Shown here one piece after another: positions 1-12,200 of a stretch of 64,000 bases of DNA; positions within the stretch are counted from its first letter, which is position 1, and every line of letters begins with the position of its first letter. Position numbers and translations under genes: made by a program. This DNA comes from Panagrolaimus kolymaensis (Eukaryota > Nematoda > Chromadorea > Rhabditida > Panagrolaimidae). Location of the stretch: positions 744,001 to 808,000 of the forward strand of contig JAJQJQ010000065.1 of assembly GCA_028622995.1 (NCBI GenBank), in the 5' to 3' direction. Below the pieces are notes generated by a model, which was not told where the DNA came from, ran no database searches, and saw nothing but the letters and a program-made list of their open reading frames with translations.

Positions 1-1268
1 AGAAAGATCTCGCTTCCAATCCTCGTGCACTTCGTCGTCTTCGTACTGCTTGTGAACGTGCAAAGCGTACCTTATCCAGCTCAACTCAAGCAAGCATCGA
101 AATTGATTCTCTCTATGAAGGTATCGACTTTTACACAAGTATTACTCGTGCTCGTTTCGAAGAACTTTGTGCTGATCTCTTCCGCAATACCATGGATCCT
201 GTTGAAAAATCTCTTCGTGATGCAAAGATGGACAAAGCTCAAATTCATGATATCGTTCTCGTTGGTGGATCCACTCGTATTCCCAAAGTTCAAAAGCTTC
301 TCTCCGACTTCTTCTCTGGTAAAGAATTAAACAAGAGCATCAATCCTGATGAAGCTGTTGCATATGGTGCTGCTGTTCAAGCGGCTATCCTCTCTGGTGA
401 TAAATCCGAAAATGTCCAAGACTTGCTCCTTCTCGATGTTGCTCCTCTTTCTCTTGGTATTGAAACTGCTGGTGGAGTAATGACGGCTATCATTAAGCGA
501 AATACTACTGTTCCTACCAAAACAAGTCAAACCTTCACCACATATGCTGATAATCAACCTGGTGTTTTGATTCAAGTAAGTTTTTGTTGTTTAATATTCA
601 ATAGAATTATTTGTTTCTTTTTTTAGGTATATGAAGGTGAACGTGCTATGACCAAGGACAACAATCTTCTTGGAAAGTTCGAACTCAGTGGTATTCCTCC
701 TGCTCCTCGTGGTGTTCCTCAAATTGAAGTTACTTTCGATGTTGATGCAAATGGAATTCTTACCGTCTCTGCTCAAGACAGCTCAACTGGAAAAAAGAAC
801 AACATCACCATTACCAACGACAAAGGACGTCTCTCCAAAGATGAAATTGAACGTATGGTCCAAGAAGCTGAAAAGCACAAGTATGAAGATGATATTCAAC
901 GTGAACGTGTCTCAGCTAAGAATAGTCTTGAAGGCTACTGCTTCAGCATGAAGCAAACCATTGAAGAAGAAAAGGTCAAGGACAAGATCACTGAAGACGA
1001 CCGCAAGAAGATCACCGACAAATGTAATGAAACTCTTCAATGGCTTGATGCAAATCAAACGGCTGAAAAAGAAGAATTTGAACATCATCAAAAAGAACTT
1101 GAAGCTGTTTGCAATCCCATCATCACTAAGCTTTATCAATCAGCTGGAGCTCCTCCTGGTGGTGCTGGATTCCCTGGCGGTGCTGGTGGATTCCCTGGTG
1201 CTGGTACTGGTGGACCTTCAAGTGGCGCTGGTGGATCAGCTGGACCCACGATCGAAGAAGTCGACTAA
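1..1268 (+). CDS. hsp-1: Cytosolic Hsp70 chaperone (Hsc70/HSP-1 type), 3' part
   Basis: ATP-dependent chaperone of cytosol and nucleus. The window opens inside the nucleotide-binding domain: the first full codon is at position 3, and the reading covers roughly residue 248 to the end of a 640-residue Hsp70. Exons are 1-575 and 627-1268, separated by a 51-nt GTAAGT...TTTTAG intron. Visible signatures are the third Hsp70 signature [14 protein letters not shown], the phosphate-2 area [13 protein letters not shown], the linker [10 protein letters not shown], a complete substrate-binding domain, the Gly/Pro-rich tail and terminal EEVD. EEVD binds TPR co-chaperones and marks a cytosolic rather than ER or mitochondrial Hsp70. 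An AATAAA polyadenylation signal lies at 1323-1328. Codon use is biased toward C-ending codons compared with most neighbours, as expected for a highly expressed gene. The start codon is outside the window, so constitutive or inducible status cannot be decided. Confidence 0.97.
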
Positions 1269-4200
1269 TTTTATTATTTATTCTTGTTTTGATGTTTCTA
1301 TGTCTTTGTGAATTGTTTTACGAATAAATTAATTATTTTTATTATTCTGTGATTTGTCTTAGCGTTGTTGTGAGTTGATTCAGTTGCATACATTTAAAAG
1401 AACATTTCGCGACCAAAGCATCATTAAATTTGCCTCTATTTTAAAAACTTTTTTCCCTTGCTTAATTTTCTTTTTCTCTGCTTTTGTCTAGCCATTCGAC
1501 GATCGGTGAATGTTTGCTTATCATTTTTTAAACACGATTTTACGGATGAGATGTTTGGGGATAATATTTTGCAATCCTAAACGATAATAATGCGTTTGCA
1601 TTTGTAAAAGGGAATCAAGCATGTTATTCTATGTGTCATATGTTGCTTGGATGGTGTCATTTTCATTTTTGTGAAAGTGTTAATGATGAAGTTGAATGAA
1701 TGGATTCAGGATTACCATTTGAAAAGGAAACAATATAATAATCATTTTTTTTTATATTAAAGAGCTTGCATTATTTCTTGGAATAATAGGTCACCGCAAG
1801 CGAATCGATAAAAAAGGTCTAAATTTTTTACTTTTGAATACTTTAAGCATGCTTGTCTAAACTTGCTTGTAAACAAAAACTGTACTTTTTTAGATGGGTA
1901 ATTTATACTGCTATGGAAAAAGATTATGCGCCGTCTTGTAATTGTTTATTGTAAGTTAAAATGGGTTGCAATTTGCAAATAAAGTCATGTAATGTTTTAA
2001 GGCTCTTGAATCAAAATCTTCTACCAAAAAACCATCCGTTTAAGCGACACCAATGAAAAGCAGATGTTTCAATATTAGCTTTAAAAGCTTCAAGAGCAGC
2101 AGCATTCGCTCTTAAATTTTTCAATTGAATCCTTTTTTGGTTAAACAGTTTCAAATTCCCTATTATTTATTGTTATCGCGGGTTTGCTTTATTTAGACAT
2201 TTGTCTTTCATTTTCCTCCATTAATAAACCATGCATTTTTGTTCCAACATTAAAAGTGTTTTTTTCTTTCAATAAAAAGATCTTTTTTTACAGAATTTAT
2301 TTTTCTTCTTCATGCGTTAGTTACATACATACAACCAACCTTTTCGCTACATTTTTTCATTCTCCAACCTAACCTTTTATTATGTGTTGTTTTTCTTTTC
2401 TTTACTTATAAAATCGCGAAAGGTTTTTTTTTGATTTCCTAAGCAAATACAATACTCAAGGATCAAGGAAATAAGATAAAAAATAATTTTTTCATCAAAA
2501 AAAAGTTAAGTGAGCTTTTGTATTATTTTTTTCTTCTTGGCGGCATCAAGCATTGAAGCTGATGCTGCTGCTATTGTTTCGTTTTTTTTTTTGTTGTTGC
2601 TTGTTTGTTTTTTATATTTGCAGCAGAACACTTGGGTGTTTTCTTCGCATAATTTTTTTATCTTTGATTTTAAAGTGTGATGGAATGATACGTTTTTTTG
2701 TTCTTTGATTGTATCAAAAAAAGGAAGCTCTTTCCTTTAAATTTAGAGCGATAAGAAGAAGGAGTAAAGGTGAAGAAAATTAAAGAAGTTTTTTTTGATT
2801 TTTGATTGAAAAAAAGCTTGTAAATATTAGGTCGAAAATCGAAGAAATTCTTTCACCCAAAAATACCTTTTGGTAAAGTTAGTACTGAAAGAAAAGTAAG
2901 CAAAAACTTGAGATTTAAAAATTTCAGCTCTTGATACTCTTTATCTTTACTGTAACATTTATTTTTGTTGATTAATGAATTTTCCTGATTTTTTATTTCC
3001 ATATTTTTCCCATCGGCACCGATCAAATAAAAAATGCTCTGTAAAGAAGAAAAAACTTTAACCTTTTCGTTTGATTTTCTTTTACTCTTTTTTCCATTTC
3101 CTGTTTTAAACTATATCGTAAACAACTCCATTCCATTCTAAAGCCGCTGCATTGCCAGTCGGTTGGTTGTCGCTTCTTAGTTAGGAGTGGCGACTATCGC
3201 CTGCATCTCCTCTTCTGCTTGACCTTCAACATTTATATATATTTTTTCTTCTTCTGAAACATCATTGCGCAATTTTTTTAGGCATAATGCATTTGTTTTC
3301 TTTTTTCGTTTCCAATATTTTTTGTTGGCTTACACATATTTGGCCGAAAGCCAATTTTCATCCATCCATCTACTTACACATTCACATACAACATACTTTG
3401 TCAGCTTTACTCTTTGTTAGTTAATCTCTTTTTTCTTTTCGCTTCTTTCTTCTTCCCCAATGGCTATAACGGGGATAGAAAAATAAACTTAAAGTTATTC
3501 ATAGTTTCTAAGGACTCAAAAAAAATGCGGCAAAAATAGGAAATTACGAAAATGTCTCTGCTTCTCTCTCAATTTTTCTTTGTATTTCTTTCATCCTCCA
3601 CGAAAGCTCAAGCTTTTTTTAGACCATCCTCCTCTCTCCCACTGATGTGCGAGTTTGCTTGCCTTGGCTTGGTTGTTTGCTCGCGGTTGCGGGTGTTTTA
3701 TCCTTTTTTCCCCTTCCTTCCTGCGTCGCTGTAGCATCGTCGGTTGTGAGTATTCTTTTTCCTCTTCAATGGGGCTGGACTTTTTTTTTCGAGTACCGAT
3801 GTTGTTTCGTTTCTTTTTTTGTGTTGTTGTCGCAGGCTCCCTTGCTGCTGCTGCCGCTGCTGGTTGTTGTTGCGGCTGCATCTGCCATGGGAAGAATGAA
3901 AATGAAAAAGAAGAAGGACACAAGCAAAAGCATTTTTGTCGTGCAAAAAAGAAAAAGAAATAAAAGCAAAAAGGCTGGCTGTTTTTATATTCGAAAAATA
4001 AAGGAAAAAAAACTGGAAATGCGCCAAAAAAAATTTTCTGTTTTAAAAAAGTACGCGACCTTTTTTGTTTAATATTATCGGTTGCTATTTTTCGTAAAAA
4101 GGAAATGATTCCTTTTTTTCATCCTAGAATTTTGAAGGCCATTTTAATTCTTTCTTTTTTTTGGTTTTTTTTTGAAATTTATAATTGCCTTTTTTTCATG

Positions 4201-7200
4201 CTCCCTTTTTTCGTGCTCAACCCTTTCTCGAATGCATTATGAGAGTTGTGAATAGTTTGTGAAAGCGCGCAAAAAAGCGAGAGCACGCTTTTACAATTTT
4301 TTGGTTCTATTTTTCATCCAATTCGATTTGGATCAATATTATTTTTGCTAGCGATCTTTGTGCCATATGTTGTTCGTTTGGTTTTTTTGAAATGTGTCTA
4401 TTTTAGTTTATCTTTTCTTTCGATCGTCGTTTATATGTTTTAAAAAATGAAAGCTTTATTTCACAAAATCCCCAATCATCATCAAACATTTCCCTTTTTT
4501 CTTCTTCCTCTAACGCTATTATTTTTTGCGCAAAATTTTCTTTCAATTTTTTTTTCATTTCCTATGGCAAAGAAGAATACACCGAGAATATCATTATTCT
4601 TGTTAAATGGTTTTTTTATTCTTCATGTTTGTCATTTTCTATTATATCAAAATCAAAATCAACAGAAGGAGAAGAGGGCCATAGAAACATAACAATGTTG
4701 ATGGATGTTGTTATTTATTATTGTACAACAAAAATTCTTATTTTGAAGAAAAAAGTAAAATATATTTTTTTTGCATTTCTTTTTTTATGTGAAAAAAAGG
4801 TTTTAAAATTTATAATGTTAGTATTAAATTTCTAGTTTTTTTTTCGTGCCCGTCAAAAAATGAAACAATTGATTCTTTTCTTCTTCTATTTTTGTGGTTT
4901 TTCAAAAAAGGAAGAGAAAGAGAGATGGAGTTATTAGAATTTTTGCGGAATAAAAAAAGTTTATTTTTCCTCCTCTTTTTTAGTTTTTATGTATGTGGTT
5001 TTTATAAGTAGATTATATTATAAGTTGATTTTAACGTTTTGTAAGCACAGCTGCAGCTTTTATTATTCTTTTTATTATGAAAAAAAAATTAGTTTACGTG
5101 ACAAAAGCCAGCGAGTTGGCTTGTGATTTGTTAGTAACAGGCGATAGATGGGATGTTGTTTTGCTAGGTGATGATGGATTTGAAAATTGTGTTTTAGGCA
5201 TTTTCGAAGCTTGAAATTTGATCAAACAAATGATTTACCTGTCACTTTGATGATTTTTCTCAATATCTTGAAACTTTTATTTTTTAAGTATTTTCATTTT
5301 CATCACTTTTTCTGTGTTCCGATTTTTTGACATTTTTTAGAGACAAAAAGTATAATAATTTAGTTCTTCTTTTTTTCATCTTCAATTTCTTTGAAAGATA
5401 TCACCTTTTTTCTTTTTAAAAGACCAGTTTCATTCACTTTGAAATATTCTTATCGTTTTTCAAGTATTTTTACTTCAAGCATCACCTTCCTTTGAACCGA
5501 TGAACATTACCGCAGAAATTTTTACAAAAGTTAGAGATGGGATTTGAAGTGCGCCTTTAAATTAGAAGAACATACTCTTCTTGTTATTAACACTTCCACT
5601 TAAAGACTTACATACTTTTTTTCTTTTTACACTCTAATTTTTTAAAGAATGTATATATGTACCTTTTCAATGAGTAGTAGTTGTAACCGCAGCCTAAATT
5701 TATTTTAAGCCTCCAAAACATACAAGTGAGAGAGGGAACACACTTGAGTATTTTTCTTGCACCATTATGTTATTCATTCATTTTTTTTGTATTTGAAAAA
5801 AATCATATTTGTTCAAATTATTTCCTTTTTCCCTTCCGTGCATTTGTGTATTTTTATTTGTCACAATTTTTTTCAATGCGCGAAAAATAAAATCATTTTT
5901 TTTTATTGCTGTGTTGCATTTAAAATTAAAGTGGTTATTTTTCAATTACTTTTCTCTCTTTCCTTTTTTTAACGTTTTTCAAATGAACGTGAAAAGAAAA
6001 GTTGTTAGAATTGTTAGAAAAGTCTTGAATTTATTAGACTTTTTAAAAAGATAATCCCATTTCCTTTCATTTTGTGAATGTGTATGTACCCTTAAATAGT
6101 CGAAACACCAATCAAATTTAAAAATATTCCTCTTGTGAAAAAAAATCAATTTAATTAACTTTTTTTTTCTCTCTTTAATCTTTTGTTGAACAAGGTTGTT
6201 TGATCGAAGAAAAAAGAATTAGAAGAAACTCGTTTGTTCTTTTTTGATCATCACATCCTCCTCCTTCTCTTACTGCTTTTATTTTATGATGGACAAGCAA
6301 GAAAATGCCAATTTATTTTTTCTCTCCCTCATTCAATCGTTTTTTTGTTGTTTCTAATTTTGTTCAAGTTCGTAAAAAGTCTTCTCTTTTTAAAGAGTTC
6401 CAATTTTTTGAATGATGAACAACAAACTTGATCGTTGACTTTATTTTTTTACGAGTTTCTCTCTTTTTTTTTTCGAATAGGCAGGCATCCTTTTAGTTTT
6501 TGATCTTAGTGGAAGCTAATGACGTCTGGTTGTAAAGGATACAACGATATTACAAAAAAATCATTTGCTGCAAGCTTGATTCGATAAACTCATGTGTAAA
6601 ATAATTTGGTGAAATGTTGTGTCTAGCTTTTATAAATTCTTTTTTAATTTCGCTGGGAAAATTGTCTTTCCAACAAAAGTATAAAAAAAGCGTTAATAAA
6701 ACCCTGAGTCATGTCACAAAAATTTTCTTAATTTATTATTATCCATGTTAAAAACTCCCGGTGGTAACTAATTATTTTTTCATGATGAAACTTTCTTTAA
6801 ATTTTCACACTCATGAATTAATTCAAAGTAATACACGCATCCATCGCATGTTCATAATTTCCTCATATTTTAAGCAAATATCTTTTTGCAACTTTTTCAA
6901 TCCATTTTTATTTACTTTATAAAACTCTAACACATTTTTTTTTCTACAAGAAAAACCTTTGTGTTTTTTCCTTCTTCCACCACTACCACCAGTAGTGACT
7001 ATTATTATTCATTCAAGTTTTCAAGCTTATTATTTTTTTTGTTCCAATGAAGAAAAAGTTGTTTACTCAAAAAAAATTGTGTCTTTTTAATTCATGGATT
7101 TTTTTCTTTCCACCTTCTTTTGTTCATTCTTTTACCCATTTGCTCGCTTCATTTTTTTCTTTTTCAAACCTTTTATTGTTGATATTTAAAAACTTTAAAA

Positions 7201-8917
7201 CTTGTTGTAGATCTTTTTTTTATTTCATTGGGCCTTTTTTTTGTTTCGATTAGAGTTTAAAAAAAGTGAAAGTATGTTGTTGCTTTCTTTTATTTCTTCT
7301 TCTTCTTTATGCAGCAGTTTGTTAGTCATTTTTTCAGTCACTGAAGCGAGAAAAATAAACTGAAGTGTGATTCTTCTTCTTTCTTACTCCGTGCTTTTTT
7401 TGCGATTTGTTGGAATTTTTTGTGCCTTTTGGTTAGTTAGTTTATGAATAAGATAAAGAAAAGTCAAATGGCAATGTTAAGATTTAAGGCTTTTTGAAAC
7501 ATTTATCTCATTCGAAAGTTTTTTGCCATCCATTTCCAAACCTTATGTTTTTAGTTAAAAGATACACAACCTCCGCAAAAAAACCTTTTTACTTTTTGTT
7601 ACTTTTGCTTTTACCTTTCTTTTTTTCTTTGTTTTCTTCTTAAATATTTGTTTAAAAGATAATTAAAAATAAATGTACGTAAGTAAAAGTTAAAAAAATT
7701 TTCAAACTTTGAAATCTAATCTTCTTCAAAAAATCTCACATTTTCACAACTTTTTTTTATCTTCCTTCCGGTCTTAAACTTTTACCAGCGTTTTTTTTTC
7801 TCTTCTATCCGTTCAAAGCTTTTGACAAGAGCAGCAGCAACAGCATCGGGGCTAAGCTTATTGCCCATTTCAAAGTCTCATTGTTAAGAAAAAGTCTGTG
7901 TCAAAGGAGCCACTAAAAATATTTTTAAAGAAAAAAGCGACAATATTCCTTTTTTCACATTCCTCCTTCGGCAACAATGAAGGGTGCTCGGGTTGTGTGA
8001 CTTTGAGCCCGTCAAGTTGAAGAAAAAATACTTTGTTTTTTTTCATCCACCCTTTTTTAACTCACTGTTGCATTTTCCCGAATGACCATTTTTTGATGTG
8101 TTTTTTGGAACTAAAAAATGGAGTACATGTTTTATTTTTGCCTCCTTTTTAGTGACATTTGTTTTAAAGTTAAAAAGCTTCGTGTTATTTTTTTTTGAAG
8201 TAGGACTGCAACAAAAGAAAACAAAAAATGCCATTCTTTTTGTGAAGGGGATGTGAAAAGTGATATAAGACTGAAACAAAAAAGCGTGTCATTTTTACAA
8301 TTGTCTTTTGTTTTTTCGGCTTTTTGTTGTTGAATGGTGTATTTATCGACTGCCTTGAAATAAGAGAAATTTTGAAGATGAGCTTTCTGGAGTTGTTTCT
8401 ATCATTTTTGTTTTTTCCCTACATAAGACTAGCTTTTTCAAGTCTAATTTAAATGTGCAGTTTTTTTGTATCTCCATTATGAGATATTTTGATTTTACGA
8501 TTTCCCTTATTTAATACCTTTAGCTGTATTTTTATTATGTTTTACGTGCCATTTCATTTTTTCTTCTCTTTTTTAAAAAATAACATTCGACATTTAATTT
8601 CTTTTTTGATTCAATAACTACTAATGAATCACACAATTACAAACCTAAGCATAACTATTTATGTGACTGCCGCAACTATACAAGATAATATTACTTTTTT
8701 ACTTTTTTTCAAAAGAATTTCATGCATTTTTTATTTCCTTTCTTTTTTTACGTTATTTCAGATTTATTCTCTTCTTTCCTTTGCCCCTTTTCATTATTGG
8801 ATTTACACACTTTTTCTCGCGTTAATCATTTTGACCATCTCCGGTTTCCACTTTTAACTTTTTTTGTTTAATTAAATTAACATATACAAATAATATTACT
8901 CTCTTTTTTTGTTGTAG
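1269..8917. other. About 7.6 kb without a recognised gene; T-rich, likely regulatory/5' leader DNA of frm-1
   Basis: No convincing coding exon or RNA gene was found on either strand. The + strand carries long T runs and pyrimidine-rich tracts throughout, like the known introns of the following protein 4.1 gene. A few locally GC-richer islands stand out (about 3140-3215, 3640-3900 and 7825-7880) and could contain first exons, promoters or enhancers. The ORFs in the 3640-4070 island on both strands are low-complexity Ser/Phe/Ala or Lys-rich readings without family resemblance. The hsp-1 poly(A) signal is at the left edge. Confidence 0.5.
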
Positions 8918-9215
8918 ATCTGACACAGCCACTCCAACAAAAGGCAAGAAAAACAAAAGTGGAAAGAAGTCGCAAATTTTCTCATTTAACATCAGTATTA
9001 TCGATAAAAAAATCAACACGGAATCATTTATTTTAATGTTCCATAAATCATAAAATATTTTTGCTTCTTTTTTCCTATTCGATCGAACATTCGCTTACGC
9101 TTTTAACAACATCCTTCCTGAAGAAAAAATATATTTATTCGACAAACAAACAAACATCCGCTAAAAAATAAATTTACGATCCATTGCTTAATTTATTAAA
9201 TAAAAAAAAACAACG
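8918..9215 (+). other. frm-1: Possible 5' UTR exon of frm-1 with an upstream splice acceptor
   Basis: A pyrimidine tract ending TTGTTGTAG at 8909-8917 looks like a cis- or trans-splice acceptor. From there to the ATG at 9216 there is no further splice signal as good. This would make a 298-nt leader. It is inferred from the acceptor only. Confidence 0.35.
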
Positions 9216-12200
9216 ATGGTTAATTCAATTTCGAACGAACAACAAGAACACCAACATGAAAGCGATCCTTCAGGATATTTGTCGAATTCGCCTCAATTGC
9301 ATCATCAAGTTTATATTAATGGACAACAACACACTTATGAGCCAATATATCAACAAAATGTTGCAGAAAAAAATTTAAAAGTTGCTAGTGTCAGTCTTCC
9401 AAATGGACATAAACGAGAATTTCATATTCATGTAAGCTTTTTTTAGTTTATATCAAAATTACAAAATGTTAAAAAAATTTTTTAGAAAAACAGCAAAGGC
9501 AATGTATTCTTTGATTATGTTGCTGAATCTGAAGCTCTCTTAGAAAAGGACTACTTTGGGTTATGTTACACAGATGAACATGGTGAAATGGTAAAGTTAT
9601 CAACTCCATTTTTTGCAAAACGAATATAAAAAATAGCCTAAAAAGCATTTACTCTCGATAAGAACTTTACTCGAAAAATGTCTTTGTTTTTAAAATAATT
9701 TTACATGTCCTTTTTTAGACATGGTTATACCCTGATAAGCGTATACAAAAACAACTTAAACATCAACCATGGAACTTCGATTTTAAAACTAAATTTTATC
9801 CACCCAATCCAAGCGGACTTGCAGATGATTTAACCCGATATTTACTTTATTTACAAATACGTAAAGAAGTTTATGATGGAAAGTGAGTGAAAATGTCCAA
9901 ATAGCATATAAAAAAAGAGTTTAAATTAATTTTATAGATTACCAGCAAGTTATGCAAAACAAATACTTTTAGCTGCAATGGTTATGCAAGCTGAAATAGG
10001 TGATTATGAAACAATTAAACAATCACCAACAGAATATGAAAAATTTCTTCATGAACAACATTTAATTAAACAAATTGATGAAGAAATTTTATCTAAAGTT
10101 CGTGAAGCCCATAAAGAACAAAAGTAAGCGTTTTGATATCTCCAATAGAGAAATTCATATCAATGGTTACGTTTTTTTTTCAGAGGTTTAACTCCAAATG
10201 AAGCACATCAAAAATATCTTGATACTGCTAAAGACCTTGCAAAATATGGTTTCACTTTTTACAATGCCAAGGACACTAAAAATGGTCAAGTTATTATTGG
10301 AGTTTATGCCCATGGAATTTGTGTTTATAAAGATCAATTACAAATTCATCGATTCTTATGGCAAGGAATCAATAAAATTCAATTCCGAGGAATTAAATTT
10401 TCTGTTGTTTTAAAACCTGGAGAAGTAGGAAAATAATTTAATCTTGATTAAAATAAAATAAATTTTTAGTTGGATCCAAAAAAGGAAGTTACCGTTAATT
10501 ATAAATTAACCGATTATTATACTGCCAAAAAACTTTATCGCACTGCCGTTGAACATCATACATTCTTTAGGTAAGTGGGAAAAAACTTCGCGACGAAGCT
10601 CTAGTTAGAATATTTTAGATTGATTAAGCCTGAAGATAAACCTAAAGGTACATTTTTGCGCCGTTGGGGTTCAGACCGGTTTCGTTATCAAGGTCGTACA
10701 TATTTCCAAGCTAAAATGGCTTCACAAATGTTTGATCATCCTCAAGCCACCGTACAACGAACTCCAAGCGGTCGTCAAGTTTCACGTTCTGTTGATGATT
10801 GTAAGTTTATAAAGTTTTGAGAAATCAGGTATATGAACAACAACAAAAAATTTAGTAGCACAACAACGAAGTTTCCCAACTTCGCCTATGCATTATGTTG
10901 ATGAAACTACACAACAATTAACATCACCAGAAAAATCAAAATCATATTCTCTTACAACTTCGAAAGCAGAAAAAGCAAAGAAAAAAGCCGATGAGGTTGG
11001 TTTAATAATTCGCATTCGCACATATTTTATTTCTAACAAAAAATTATTTGCTAACAAATATAAAAAATATGCATATTCCTTAGAGCCTAAAGTAATTATA
11101 TTTACATATTTGTACCTTTGTGGCTTTAGTCACTATTGGAATAGCGCTTTGATTAAAGAAAAAAACCGTTTTAATGTATATTTTGCTGCTGATGCTGCTA
11201 TGTTTTTTTATAAATGTTAAAAAAAATTAATATCCTTTTAAAAAGTGATGTCAGCAAAAAGATAATAAATGCAATATATCTGTCGCTTTTTTTTCTTATT
11301 ACTTATAAGTTATAACCTACTTCTTCATACTTTTCATAGTTTTTTTTCTTCTAACTTTCAAAACCAAAAAACCTTTGTCTTATTTTTTGTATAAAAATTT
11401 TCAAATAAATTCAGTTTGATATTAGCGCTTTTTAGAAGAAAAAAAGGTATTTATATTTTTTTTAAAGTATTTTCTTTTTGCCGCTTTTTTATTGCACCAT
11501 TTTTTACAACACACTTACTTTTTTCACAAATGTTTTTTTTTCAAAAAGCACCCCATTTACGATTAAAAAAAACTGCAAAAACTTTAACAAATCTTTTTAT
11601 GTTTTTTTTTCATGCATTTTAATATTTAAAAAATTTCTAACAAAAAAATGTTTTATGATCAAGAAGAAGGAAAAAGCACGAATTTTTTTTTCGCATTGGC
11701 AGCTATTTTGAAAACATTCGATGAAAAAAAAATTGGATGCTTTCTTTGTCGCTGCTTTTTCTTTTTTGCTGCATAGTTTTTTAATTTGCTTCATTCTTTC
11801 TTGATCGCTTTCCTTCGATATACAATAGTGACTATAATAATTTTTTATTTTGCTATTTTTTCCTCTATGCTATTAGTTTTATTTTACAGAGAAAGCTTTT
11901 TTTCATTAAAAATATTTAAATTTATAAAAAAATCCAAATTGCTCGTATTTTCTTTTGAATATTTTTTGTAGCTAACGCCGTTATCTGTGGTTGTATCAGA
12001 ACAACAACAACAGCAGCAACGACAACAAAAAAAACAAAAGCGTGATTCGATGACATCCTCATCATCTGCATCCTCAACATCTGCACCATCATCACCAAGT
12101 GTGTCATTGGCATCACCAAATTCAGGGGAATATTATGTCAAATCATCATCATATACACCACGAGAAAAATCAATGGTTTCACCATATGAAGAAGTAATAT

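Noticed and set aside
3591..4072. Overlapping ORFs on both strands in a GC-richer island upstream of frm-1
   Set aside because: Translations are low-complexity (Phe/Ser/Ala on one strand, Lys/Gln/Thr on the other), with no domain and no splice partners. They are best explained by triplet runs such as GCTGCTGCTGCC.
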